From assembly GCA_020850915.1 (NCBI GenBank), contig JADZDV010000589.1:1-14186 (forward strand): a stretch of DNA of 14,186 bases. The letters are read 5' to 3'. The position numbers were made by a program, and so were the translations under genes. Source of the stretch: Chloroflexota bacterium (GTDB lineage: Bacteria; Chloroflexota; UBA6077; JADZDV01). The notes under the pieces were generated by a model. It saw nothing but the letters and a program-made list of their open reading frames with translations, ran no database searches and had not been told where the DNA came from. Shown piece by piece: positions 7,892 through 14,186 of this stretch. Numbering within the stretch: position 1 is the stretch's first letter; every line of letters begins with the position of its first letter.

Positions 7892-8800
7892 CTACAGCCT
7901 GTCTGACTCAAGCGACTCCATCGAGTCCAGCGCGGCCTCTGCCGCCTCGCTGACCTTCTCATCTGAACCGGCGATGGCATACAGCAGCGCCTCGCGCGCC
8001 TCTTCGCCGCCAATCTCCCCCAGCGAGCGAACGGCGGCCAGGCGGATACCCACCTCCTCGTCGTCCACTAGAGGGATCAACGAACCGACAGCTCGTTCGT
8101 CGCCAACCTGCCCGCACGCCTCGGTCGCCGCGAGCCGCAGCTCGTCGTCTGCACTGCTGAGATCCCGGATGAGCCAGTCTGTCCACGCCTCGTCCGCGCT
8201 GCGGCCCATGGAGCGGACCGCGGCCCCCTTGAGGCGCTCGTCGCCGTACGAGATGCCGATCAGGTTCTGCACCGTCGAGTCGCTGAAGTACCCCAGCGAG
8301 ACGAGGGCCGCGGCACGCAGACCGAGCCCCTGGTCAGGACCCTGGACCGCTGCCAGCAGCGCCGCTCGCACTCGTCGCGCACGCACCGGCGAGATCTCGC
8401 CCAGCTCCCCGGCCCGGGCGAGATCGCCAAGTCGCTGCGCGGCCGCCATGCGCGCGCCCGGGTCCGGGTCTTCCGCCAGCATCGAGACCAGCCGCGTCTC
8501 CAGCGCCTCGCCGCTGTCCTCCACAACCGCCAGGACCGCGCCGCGACGGACGACCGGGTCCGGATCGTTCATGCCGAGCCGGTACACCTCGTTGAAATCC
8601 AGCCGGAGATTGTTGGTCTCAGCCTCGTGGAGCTGCACGAGGAGCCGGACCTTGGCGGCGGTCGGAAGCCCAGACCACGGGTGGCTAAGGCGACCGGCCT
8701 GCTCCGGCATCAGGTGCGCGAGGCCAACCAGCGCCTCGCGGCTCGGTACGATGCCCGAGCGCAGCGCCTCCAACACCACCTCGAACTGGTCCTCAGCCAC
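7892..8800 (-). CDS. HEAT-repeat protein
   Basis: The 302-aa product is predicted to be cytoplasmic, with no signal peptide or membrane segment. It is built of paired short helices typical of HEAT or PBS-lyase-type repeats. Units of about 31 residues can be seen starting with an acidic turn followed by a helix: DPDPVVRRGAVLAV (79-92), DPDPGARMAAAQRLGDLA (111-128), ERLKGAAVRSMG (188-199), DDELRLAATEACGQVGD (218-234), EEVGIRLAAVRSLGEIGG (248-265) and EKVSEAAEAALDS (281-293). Such proteins usually act as protein-binding scaffolds or lyase partners; no catalytic residue can be named. The GTG start has GGGAGG 5 nt upstream. It begins 14 nt after the proS stop, so the two genes are very likely co-transcribed. 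The specific function is unknown. Confidence 0.85.
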   Translation of the reverse strand: MAEDQFEVVLEALRSGIVPSREALVGLAHLMPEQAGRLSHPWSGLPTAAKVRLLVQLHEAETNNLRLDFNEVYRLGMNDPDPVVRRGAVLAVVEDSGEALETRLVSMLAEDPDPGARMAAAQRLGDLARAGELGEISPVRARRVRAALLAAVQGPDQGLGLRAAALVSLGYFSDSTVQNLIGISYGDERLKGAAVRSMGRSADEAWTDWLIRDLSSADDELRLAATEACGQVGDERAVGSLIPLVDDEEVGIRLAAVRSLGEIGGEEAREALLYAIAGSDEKVSEAAEAALDSMESLESDRL

Positions 8801-8814
8801 GCGCGCCTCCCTGC

Positions 8815-10269
8815 TCAGTACGCGCGTGCGAAGAGCGCCCGCCGCTCGGCCGGCTTGTCGCAGCGCACGCAGGCGCCCGCGTCGTCCGCCTCGTCGAGCG
8901 GGAGGCAGCGGATCGTCGCCCCGGTCTCTTCCTTGATCCTCGCCTCACAGGCGGCGTTGCCGCACCAGCGCGCTCGGATGAAGCCTCGACTGGCCTCCAT
9001 CACCGCGCGGAATTCGTCCAGCGAATCGACGACGTGTGTGTTCGCGGCCCGGAAAGCGACGGCGCGCTCGAACAACGCCCGCTGAATCGTCTCCAGCTCC
9101 TCAAGGAGGACGGCGGCCAGGTCCGCCATCTGGACGTCTCGCTTCTCGAATGTGTCGCGACGCACCAGGACGACTTTCGACTGGCTCACGTCTCTCGGTC
9201 CGACCTCGAGCCGGACCGGTACGCCGCGCAGCTCCCACTCGTTGAACTTCCAGCCCGGACGGTTGTCGGTCCAATCGGCCTCGACGCGCAGCCCCGCCTC
9301 GGTCAACGCTCGCTGCAGTCTCTGTACAGCCTCGTTCACTGCTTCCGTCTCGCCCGGCTTCCGCGCGGGGATCGGAATCAGCACGACCTGCGTCGGTGCG
9401 ACCCGGGGCGGTAGGATCAACCCCCGGTCGTCTCCGTGCACCAGGATCACCGCGCCGACCGTGCGAGTCGAGAGTCCCCAGCTTGTCGTCCAAGCGTAGC
9501 GGCGCTCCCCATCCATGTCCTGAAAGTCGATGTTGAATGCCTTCGAGAAGTTCTGGCCAAGCATGTGCGAGGTCGCCGACTGCAGCGCCAGACCGTCCGG
9601 CATCAGCGCCTCGACGGCGTACGTCGCATCCGCGCCGGGGAACTTGTCGGACTCCGTCTTGACGCCCTTGATCACCGGTACGGCCAGGTCATTCTCGATG
9701 AAGTCCCGGTAGGCTTCCAGCTGCTGCATCGTCTCGCGCTGCGCCTCGTCGAAGGTCCGATGCGCCGTGTGTCCCTCCTGCCAGAGGAACTCGGTCGTGC
9801 GGAGGAACGGCCGGGTCCGCTTCTCCCACCGCACGACGTTGCACCACTGGTTGATCAGGATCGGCAAGTCGCGCCAGGACTGCACCCACCTGGCATACAT
9901 CGTGCCGATGATCGCCTCAGACGTTGGCCGGATAGCCAGGCGCTCGTTGAGCTTCTCTCCGCCCGCCTCCGTGACCCATGCCACCTCTGGCGCGAACCCT
10001 TCAACGTGCTCGGCCTCGCGCAGCAGCAGGCTCTCCGGAACGAAGAGCGGAAAGTAGCCGTTACGGTGCCCTGTGGCCTTGAAGCGAAGGTCGAGCCGTT
10101 CGACCATGTTCTCCCAGAGGGAGAACCCGTACGGCTTGATGACCATGCACCCGCCTACGGGCGAGTAGTCAGCCAGGCCGGCTTTCTGCCAGACGGCGGT
10201 GTACCAGCGTGAGAGGTCCTCCCGCTTGGCGGGTACCTCTTCGACGAATTCCTGGCTGTCCTCGGCCAC
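8815..10269 (-). CDS. proS: Prolyl-tRNA synthetase, short (archaeal/eukaryote-type) class II
   Basis: This enzyme charges tRNA-Pro with proline. The 484-aa protein is the short type without the large inserted editing domain of the E. coli type. Family features are SRWYTAVWQKAGLADYSPVGGCMVIKPYG near the start, RPTSEA (114-119), motif 2 FLRTTEFLWQEGHTAH (155-170), motif 3 region GLSTRTVGAVILVHGDD (265-281), and an anticodon-binding domain after about 290. The C-terminal domain has four cysteines (436, 441, 467, 470) that probably bind zinc, and it ends in the conserved FARAY with a terminal Tyr484. The start is the GTG at 10269, with AGGAGG 4 nt upstream. The frame is open further upstream to 10566, but those 99 residues are not family-like and would run across the promoter region and into alr. 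A structured leader precedes it. Confidence 0.97.
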   Translation of the reverse strand: MAEDSQEFVEEVPAKREDLSRWYTAVWQKAGLADYSPVGGCMVIKPYGFSLWENMVERLDLRFKATGHRNGYFPLFVPESLLLREAEHVEGFAPEVAWVTEAGGEKLNERLAIRPTSEAIIGTMYARWVQSWRDLPILINQWCNVVRWEKRTRPFLRTTEFLWQEGHTAHRTFDEAQRETMQQLEAYRDFIENDLAVPVIKGVKTESDKFPGADATYAVEALMPDGLALQSATSHMLGQNFSKAFNIDFQDMDGERRYAWTTSWGLSTRTVGAVILVHGDDRGLILPPRVAPTQVVLIPIPARKPGETEAVNEAVQRLQRALTEAGLRVEADWTDNRPGWKFNEWELRGVPVRLEVGPRDVSQSKVVLVRRDTFEKRDVQMADLAAVLLEELETIQRALFERAVAFRAANTHVVDSLDEFRAVMEASRGFIRARWCGNAACEARIKEETGATIRCLPLDEADDAGACVRCDKPAERRALFARAY

Positions 10270-10273
10270 ACGT

Positions 10274-10279
10274 CCTCCT
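10274..10279 (-). promoter_or_regulatory. Shine-Dalgarno that fixes the proS start
   Basis: AGGAGG on the minus strand lies 4 nt before the GTG at 10269. It identifies the proS start and excludes the 99-codon upstream extension. It could pair with the CCTCC of the upstream leader hairpin arm. Confidence 0.85.
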
Positions 10280-10294
10280 GCGCCCCTCGCCCCC

Positions 10295-10326
10295 GAGAAA
10301 GTGAAAGACCCCTCCCGGCGGGAGGG
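10295..10326 (-). terminator. GC hairpin plus T-rich tract in the proS leader (attenuator candidate)
   Basis: On the minus strand CCCTCCC and GGGAGGG form a perfect 7-bp stem with a GCC loop (10310-10326). A pyrimidine-rich TCTTTCACTTTCTC follows (10308-10295). This looks like an intrinsic terminator placed inside the roughly 110-nt leader between the predicted proS start site and its GTG, which suggests attenuation. The T tract is interrupted, so termination efficiency is uncertain. Confidence 0.5.
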
Positions 10327-10384
10327 AATCTCGAGCTGGGCCCGGTGCCCATGCAGCACCTGATCGCAATAATCTGCTGATGAG

Positions 10385-10413
10385 ATTCTAGCGAACGTCT
10401 CGACGGACCACAA
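10385..10413 (-). promoter_or_regulatory. Predicted proS promoter
   Basis: On the minus strand TTGTGG (10413-10408) and TAGAAT (10390-10385) are separated by 17 nt. The -10 matches consensus at five of six positions; the -35 is weaker. A start near 10378 gives a leader of about 110 nt carrying several short hairpins and the GC attenuator-like hairpin. Confidence 0.6.
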
Positions 10414-10417
10414 AACA

Positions 10418-10444
10418 GGCGGCCACGATGCTATGATGGCCGCC
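10418..10444. promoter_or_regulatory. Perfect 8-bp inverted repeat over the alr -10 (operator candidate)
   Basis: GGCGGCCA (10418-10425) and TGGCCGCC (10437-10444) are exact reverse complements with an 11-nt spacer. The extended -10 of the predicted alr promoter lies within the spacer and its last base is shared with the right arm. The left arm begins 5 bp from the predicted proS -35. The geometry fits a dimeric repressor that would block alr and might affect proS; the binding protein is unknown. Confidence 0.45.
10429..10437 (+). promoter_or_regulatory. Predicted extended -10 promoter for alr
   Basis: TGC-TATGAT has the extended -10 TGn motif and a -10 box matching five of six consensus bases. 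No -35 box is evident at the usual distance, which is acceptable for extended -10 promoters. A start near 10444 would leave a leader of about 55-70 nt before alr. Confidence 0.55.
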
Positions 10445-10499
10445 CGGTGGCCATACGGCGACCGGCGGAGCTCGTTAACCTGCTGGCGCGGCTGCCTGA

Positions 10500-11723
10500 T
10501 TGGAAGCGACATCGGTGATCCACGAACGTCCCGCCCTCGACGATAGCGCGCACGGAGCTCTCTCACCGGACAATCCCGGCCCCTGCTGGCTCGACATTGA
10601 CCTTGACGCGATCCGGCAGAACGTCAGCGCTCTGCGACGGCTGGTCGGAGGGCGAACGGGCGTCGCGGCCGTGGTGAAAGCGGGCGCGTACGGCCTTGGC
10701 GCGGCTCCGGTGGCCAGCGCCGCGGTCGCCGCCGGGGCGACGTTCCTGTGCGTGGCCCGGCTGAGCGAGGCGTCTGAGCTGCGCGTGGCGGGCCTTCAGA
10801 CGCCCATCGTCAACCTGGCGCGAACCTCGCCGGAAGAGGCCGAGCTGGCCGTGGCCTATGGTGTCACCGCGACGGTCGCGGACCAGGAGTCCCTGGAAGG
10901 TCTGGTCCGGGCTGCCAGCAAGTGGGGCGTCCGCCTACCCGTGCATCTGAAAGTGGACACCGGGCTGACCCGCTACGGCGCCCAGCCGTACGAGCTGCTG
11001 GATCTGCTCCCGCGGCTGCGCAAGGCGGCAGCGATCCACGTCGAAGGCATCATCAGCCACTTTGCCGCCGCGGACGAGCCGGACCTGGCGTGCGCGCGCG
11101 AACAGCTCGCGCGTTTCGAGGAGGCGGTCGCCCTGGTGGGCAGCGCAGGCCTCCACCCCGCGTACCGCCATCTGGCCAACAGCGCCGGAGCGCTGGCACT
11201 GCCCGAGGCCCGCCTTGATCTGGTCCGCCTGGGGATCACTCTGTCCGGCCATTACCCATCGGAGTCCGTGCCGCGTGACGTGAGGCTCCGCCCGGCCGTG
11301 CTGTTCAAGGCGCGGCTGGCCCGCGTCTACCACCTGCCCGCCGACACGCCGATCGGCTACGGTCACAGCTTTGTCACAGCGCGCCCAACCGTCGCCGGGC
11401 TCGTCCCCGCCGGTTACGCCGACGGTCTCCCCCGCGCCGCCAGCGGTCGCGGCTCGGTCCTGGTACGCGGACGGCGGGCGCCGATGATCGGTCGCGTCTC
11501 GATGGACCAGTGCGTCGTGGACCTGACCGACGTGCCTGGCGCGGCGGTCGGCGACGAAGCCGTCCTGTTCGGCAAGCAGGACCACGCCAGCATCCCGCTC
11601 GAGGAGTTTGCCGCGTGGGGCGACACGATCAGCCACGAGGCGCTCTGCCGAATCGGCCCGCGGGTGCCCCGGGTGTACCGAGGCGCACCCGTGCTCACCG
11701 GGCGGCTCGCCAGACCTGAGTGA
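10500..11723 (+). CDS. alr: Alanine racemase
   Basis: Alanine racemase interconverts L- and D-alanine with PLP and supplies D-alanine for peptidoglycan. The N-terminal barrel begins at CWLDIDLDAIRQNV. The PLP lysine is Lys60 (counted from TTG 10500) in VVKAGAYGLG, where most members read KANAYGHG. The second catalytic residue, a Tyr in VPAGYADGLPR, is Tyr306. HLKVDTGLTRYG, RVSMDQCVVDLTDV and the CRIGPRVPRVY C terminus are typical. The protein is 407 aa from TTG 10500, somewhat long because of about 28 residues before the barrel. An in-frame GTG at 10515 with GGAAG 8 nt upstream is an equally good or better start. The gene faces away from proS across a shared regulatory region and is followed 12 bp later by pdp. 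Identity is secure; the exact start is not. Confidence 0.94.
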   Translation: MEATSVIHERPALDDSAHGALSPDNPGPCWLDIDLDAIRQNVSALRRLVGGRTGVAAVVKAGAYGLGAAPVASAAVAAGATFLCVARLSEASELRVAGLQTPIVNLARTSPEEAELAVAYGVTATVADQESLEGLVRAASKWGVRLPVHLKVDTGLTRYGAQPYELLDLLPRLRKAAAIHVEGIISHFAAADEPDLACAREQLARFEEAVALVGSAGLHPAYRHLANSAGALALPEARLDLVRLGITLSGHYPSESVPRDVRLRPAVLFKARLARVYHLPADTPIGYGHSFVTARPTVAGLVPAGYADGLPRAASGRGSVLVRGRRAPMIGRVSMDQCVVDLTDVPGAAVGDEAVLFGKQDHASIPLEEFAAWGDTISHEALCRIGPRVPRVYRGAPVLTGRLARPE

Positions 11724-11735
11724 CGCGACGCCCGC

Positions 11736-13043
11736 GTGCGCAGCTTCCGCGAGTTCATCGAAGCGAAGCGTCGCGGTGAGCGCCACGAGCGCGCCGAGCT
11801 GGAGCAGCTCGTCCAGCGCTTCACGGTCGGCGAGCTCCCCGACTACCAGGTCGCCGCGTGGCTCATGGCGGTCTGTTTCCAGGGTATGACGCCGGCCGAG
11901 ACCGCCGACCTCACGGAGCTGATGGCCAGCTCTGGCGACCGGCTCGATCTGTCCTCGATCGGCCCCGTCGTCGGAGACAAGCACTCAACCGGGGGCGTTG
12001 GCGACAAGACGTCGCTGGTAGCTGTCCCGCTCGCCGCGGCGTGCGGTCTCCCTATGGCGAAAATGTCGGGCCGGGGGCTGGGCTTCAGCGGCGGCACGCT
12101 CGACAAGCTCGAGTCGATCGACGGCTTCCGCGTCCAGCTCGCGCCCGACGAGTTCGTGGACCAGGTGCGACGCATCGGCATCGCGATCGTCGGCCAGTCG
12201 CCCCGATTGGCGCCGGCGGACGGCAAGCTCGACGCGCTGCGGGACGTCCCCGGGACGGTGGAAAGCATCCCGCTGCTGGCCAGCAGCATCATGAGCAAGA
12301 AGCTGGCGGCCGGTGCGAGCGTCATCGTGCTCGATGTAAAGACCGGCCGCGGGGCGTTCTTGAACGACCTGGCGGATTCGCTGCGACTCGCCGACCTGAT
12401 GGTGGCGATCGGGCGTCGCGCCGGCCGGACCGTCGTCGCGCTGGTCACCAACATGGACCAACCGCTCGGCCGTGCCGTCGGCAACGCGCTGGAGATCGCC
12501 GAAGTGGTCGCGAGCCTGCGTGGCGAAGGACCCGCGGATCTCGCGACTCTGGCCGAGACCATCGCGGCAGAGCTGCTCTTTCAGGCGAAGCTCGCGCCAG
12601 CGCTCGCCACTGCGCGGGCGCTAGCGCGACAGGCGCGCCAGAACGGATCGGGACTGGCGAAGCTACGGGAGATGGTGGTCGCCCAGGGCGGCGATCCCCG
12701 CCAGATCGACGCTCCGGAGCGCCTTCCGCGGGCGCCTCTGCATCGTCGTGTCATCGCCAGCGAGACCGGCTGCGTGGGCAGACTGGACGCTCGCCTCGTC
12801 GCCGACGCGGCACTCGCGCTCGGCGCCGGGCGAATGGCGAAAGGCGACCGGATAGACCCGTCCGCGGGAGTCGTACTCGAGGTGAAGATCGGCGACACGG
12901 TGAGCACAGGCCAGCCGCTCGCCATGCTCCGCGGTCGATCCGTGGAGCAGTTGGACCAGGCCGCGAGGCTCGTCGGCTCTGCATTTTCCCTACAGGCTGA
13001 TCGGCCCATCCAGCCGGCTCTGGTCCACCGACGGCTCGACTGA
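11736..13043 (+). CDS. pdp: Pyrimidine-nucleoside phosphorylase (thymidine phosphorylase family)
   Basis: This enzyme splits uridine, thymidine or deoxyuridine with phosphate to the free base and (deoxy)ribose-1-phosphate in nucleoside salvage. The 435-aa length suits the family. From the GTG start: an N-terminal helical domain with GELPDYQVAAWLMA (32-45), the phosphate-binding VGDKHSTGGVGDKTS (79-93, with Lys82 and His83), AKMSGRGLGFSGGTLDKLES (108-127), and the base-binding Arg169, Ser184 and Lys188 in LRDVPGTVESIPLLASSIMSKK, matching Arg171/Ser186/Lys190 of E. coli DeoA. The C-terminal domain holds the VVLEVKIGDTVSTGQPLA barrel-sandwich segment. The KMSGRGLG form suggests broad pyrimidine-nucleoside specificity more than strict thymidine use, but this is inference. 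No good ribosome binding site is seen; it lies 12 bp after alr and is probably co-transcribed. Symbol could also be given as deoA. Confidence 0.95.
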   Translation: MRSFREFIEAKRRGERHERAELEQLVQRFTVGELPDYQVAAWLMAVCFQGMTPAETADLTELMASSGDRLDLSSIGPVVGDKHSTGGVGDKTSLVAVPLAAACGLPMAKMSGRGLGFSGGTLDKLESIDGFRVQLAPDEFVDQVRRIGIAIVGQSPRLAPADGKLDALRDVPGTVESIPLLASSIMSKKLAAGASVIVLDVKTGRGAFLNDLADSLRLADLMVAIGRRAGRTVVALVTNMDQPLGRAVGNALEIAEVVASLRGEGPADLATLAETIAAELLFQAKLAPALATARALARQARQNGSGLAKLREMVVAQGGDPRQIDAPERLPRAPLHRRVIASETGCVGRLDARLVADAALALGAGRMAKGDRIDPSAGVVLEVKIGDTVSTGQPLAMLRGRSVEQLDQAARLVGSAFSLQADRPIQPALVHRRLD

Positions 13044-13059
13044 GACTTCCGCCCGCGGT

Positions 13060-14186
13060 TCAGACGCTGACCCCGTCGTCCACGGCTTTGGAGAGCCAGT
13101 CCCGCGCGGCGGAGGCAAGCCGCGAGACAGGTCCACGTACCACGGTGCAGCGTGGGAGTGAGCTGAGAAAGGCCCGGCCGTATCCGCGCCGAGTGAGTCG
13201 GCTGTCGAGCATGACCACCATCCCGCGGTCCTCTCGACTCCGGATCAGCCGTCCGAACCCCTGCCGCAGTCGAATCACTGCCTGGGGCACGGCGTACTCG
13301 TTGAAGGCGTTCTGAAACGCCTCGCCCCGTGCCTGGAACACCGGGTCGGACGGCGCCGTGAACGGTAGCCGGACAATTACCAGGCAGCTCAGCGCCTCGC
13401 CAACCACGTCTACACCTTCCCAGAAGCTGCTCGTCCCGAAGAGCGCCACTCGCTCCCCCTGCCGGAACTGCTGGAGCAGGCGCTCGCGAGACGATGACTC
13501 CAGACCCTGTCCCAGCAGCGTGATGCCCCGCTGGCTGAGCGGCGCCTTCAGCGCCTGGTAGGTCGCACGCAACTGGCTGTGAGACGTGAACAGCGCCATG
13601 GTCCGACCGTCGAGCGCGGCGACGACCGACCCGATCGCCCGCTCGACAGCGGCCTGGAAACCGGTCTGGTTGGGCTCCGGCACGTCCTCCGGCAGGTACA
13701 GCAGCGTCGATTGCAGGTAGTCGAACGGCGACCCGACGATCAGCTCCCTCGGCTCAGGCACGCCCAGTCGCTCGCGAACGTAATCGAAGCGCTGCGCGGC
13801 AGCCAGGGTGGCAGAGGTGAGGATCAGGGTCTCTTTTTCGCCGAAGAGCGCATGCCGCAACACCTCGGCCACGTCGAGCGGCGCCGCGTGCACCTCCACG
13901 TCCTGCCCCCGGCCGATCGCCAGCCAGTACACCATCGAGCGATCGGGTGCGACCATGGCGTGTCGCAGCCGCTCCTCGGTCTGAACCAGCAGCGACGCCT
14001 GTGCAGCGAGCTCGCCGTTCAGGTCCTCCCAGGCCTCGCCGCCGCGCCCCGCAAGCTCGAACAGGGACTGCAGCCCGCCCAGGTGGCCCGCCAGCCCCAG
14101 AATCGCCTCTCCTAGCGGCTGAACGGCCTTTGGAATGGCAGCCCAGGCCGGCCGAGCGCGCACATGGTCCATCATACGGAGGGTGA
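13060..14186 (-). CDS. DinG/XPD-family superfamily 2 DNA helicase, C-terminal part (5' end outside window)
   Basis: The frame stays open to the window edge, so the start and the N-terminal half (Walker A, DEAH box and any iron-sulfur or exonuclease domain) are not visible. The ATG at 14175 is internal. The visible C-terminal helicase domain has LTSATL (119-124, counted from that ATG), a GSPFDY segment, MALFTSH (193-199), motif V-like GTSSFWEGVDVVGEAL (247-262), and motif VI QGFGRLIRSREDRG (305-318) with the arginine finger region. The arrangement is that of DinG-type 5'-3' DNA helicases involved in repair or R-loop removal. Whether it is a lone DinG or an exonuclease-helicase fusion cannot be decided here. 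It converges on pdp with only 16 bp between the stops, leaving no room for a normal terminator. The family call is secure. Confidence 0.93.
   Translation of the reverse strand, partial: TLRMMDHVRARPAWAAIPKAVQPLGEAILGLAGHLGGLQSLFELAGRGGEAWEDLNGELAAQASLLVQTEERLRHAMVAPDRSMVYWLAIGRGQDVEVHAAPLDVAEVLRHALFGEKETLILTSATLAAAQRFDYVRERLGVPEPRELIVGSPFDYLQSTLLYLPEDVPEPNQTGFQAAVERAIGSVVAALDGRTMALFTSHSQLRATYQALKAPLSQRGITLLGQGLESSSRERLLQQFRQGERVALFGTSSFWEGVDVVGEALSCLVIVRLPFTAPSDPVFQARGEAFQNAFNEYAVPQAVIRLRQGFGRLIRSREDRGMVVMLDSRLTRRGYGRAFLSSLPRCTVVRGPVSRLASAARDWLSKAVDDGVSV

Larger units (their letters stand above)
10270..10499. other. Divergent proS/alr intergenic region
   Basis: This 230-bp stretch is the largest non-coding region in the window. 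It holds the proS leader (10270 to about 10378), the proS promoter, the inverted repeat and the alr extended -10 promoter, and the alr leader. A weaker inverted repeat CCGGT/ACCGG (10444-10448 and 10461-10465) sits just downstream of the alr -10. In the proS leader two further small hairpins can be drawn, including TGGGC-ACCGG-GCCCA (minus strand). Confidence 0.7.

Noticed and set aside
7892..8800. Internal DNA repeats in the HEAT gene as a tandem repeat or CRISPR-like array
   Set aside because: The repetition is at protein level with divergent DNA; there are no identical repeats with regular spacers.
7851..8936. 361-codon plus-strand open frame opposite the HEAT gene
   Set aside because: The translation is a monotonous Ser/Arg/Ala composition, as expected from the reverse of a repeat-rich, Ala/Glu-rich protein. 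The minus-strand frame has repeats, a ribosome binding site and operon context.
10270..10380. T-box riboswitch upstream of proS
   Set aside because: A terminator-like hairpin before an aminoacyl-tRNA synthetase gene suggests a T-box, but the conserved TGGNACCGCG segment is absent (only GGGCACCGGG is seen) and the leader from the predicted promoter is too short for a full Stem I.
10270..10566. 99-residue N-terminal extension of ProRS
   Set aside because: The frame is open, but the residues are not family-like, they cross the promoter region and overlap alr, and a GTG with AGGAGG gives the canonical ProRS N terminus.

Overview
The window is high-GC, densely packed bacterial chromosome made almost entirely of housekeeping genes. 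Several traits fit a Chloroflexota bacterium, perhaps Thermomicrobia-like: a short archaeal-type prolyl-tRNA synthetase, a glycine decarboxylase P-protein split into two subunits, a pyrimidine-nucleoside phosphorylase, frequent GTG/TTG starts and an apparently leaderless promoter. This placement is inferred from gene character and composition; no rRNA or marker phylogeny is available here. I see no mobile element, CRISPR array, tRNA, rRNA or phage gene, and no convincing undescribed multi-gene system.

Layout. (1) At 2-1177 (+) is the 3' part of a membrane-anchored transglutaminase-like gene that starts outside the window. (2) At 1211-5617 (+) is the glycine cleavage cluster gcvT-gcvH-gcvPA-gcvPB. 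It starts from a promoter whose predicted transcription start falls almost on the gcvT ATG. The lipoamide dehydrogenase (L-protein) gene is not here. (3) At 5728-7808 (+) are two peptide-type ABC transporter ATPases, OppD- and OppF-like, translationally coupled. No permease or substrate-binding protein gene lies beside them. (4) At 7892-10269 (-) are proS and a downstream HEAT-repeat protein, forming a two-gene unit read toward the oppDF genes. (5) At 10270-10499 is a divergent regulatory region. It holds a proS promoter with a structured leader, and an alr promoter whose -10 element sits inside a perfect 8-bp inverted repeat. (6) At 10500-13043 (+) are alanine racemase and pyrimidine-nucleoside phosphorylase, 12 bp apart. 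(7) At 13060-14186 (-) is the C-terminal half of a DinG/XPD-type helicase that continues past the window edge.

Functional links. The four gcv genes encode the P (two subunits), T and H proteins that oxidise glycine to CO2, ammonia and 5,10-methylene-tetrahydrofolate; they need an L-protein from elsewhere. The two ATPases would power import of peptides or similar solutes by permeases encoded elsewhere. ProS, Alr and Pdp serve translation, cell-wall precursor supply and nucleoside salvage. Their adjacency looks like ordinary genome packing.

The most interesting material is non-coding: the leaderless gcvT promoter, the hairpin/promoter overlap before oppD, the proS leader hairpin, and the inverted repeat over the alr -10. 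Seven of nine visible genes appear to start with GTG or TTG.
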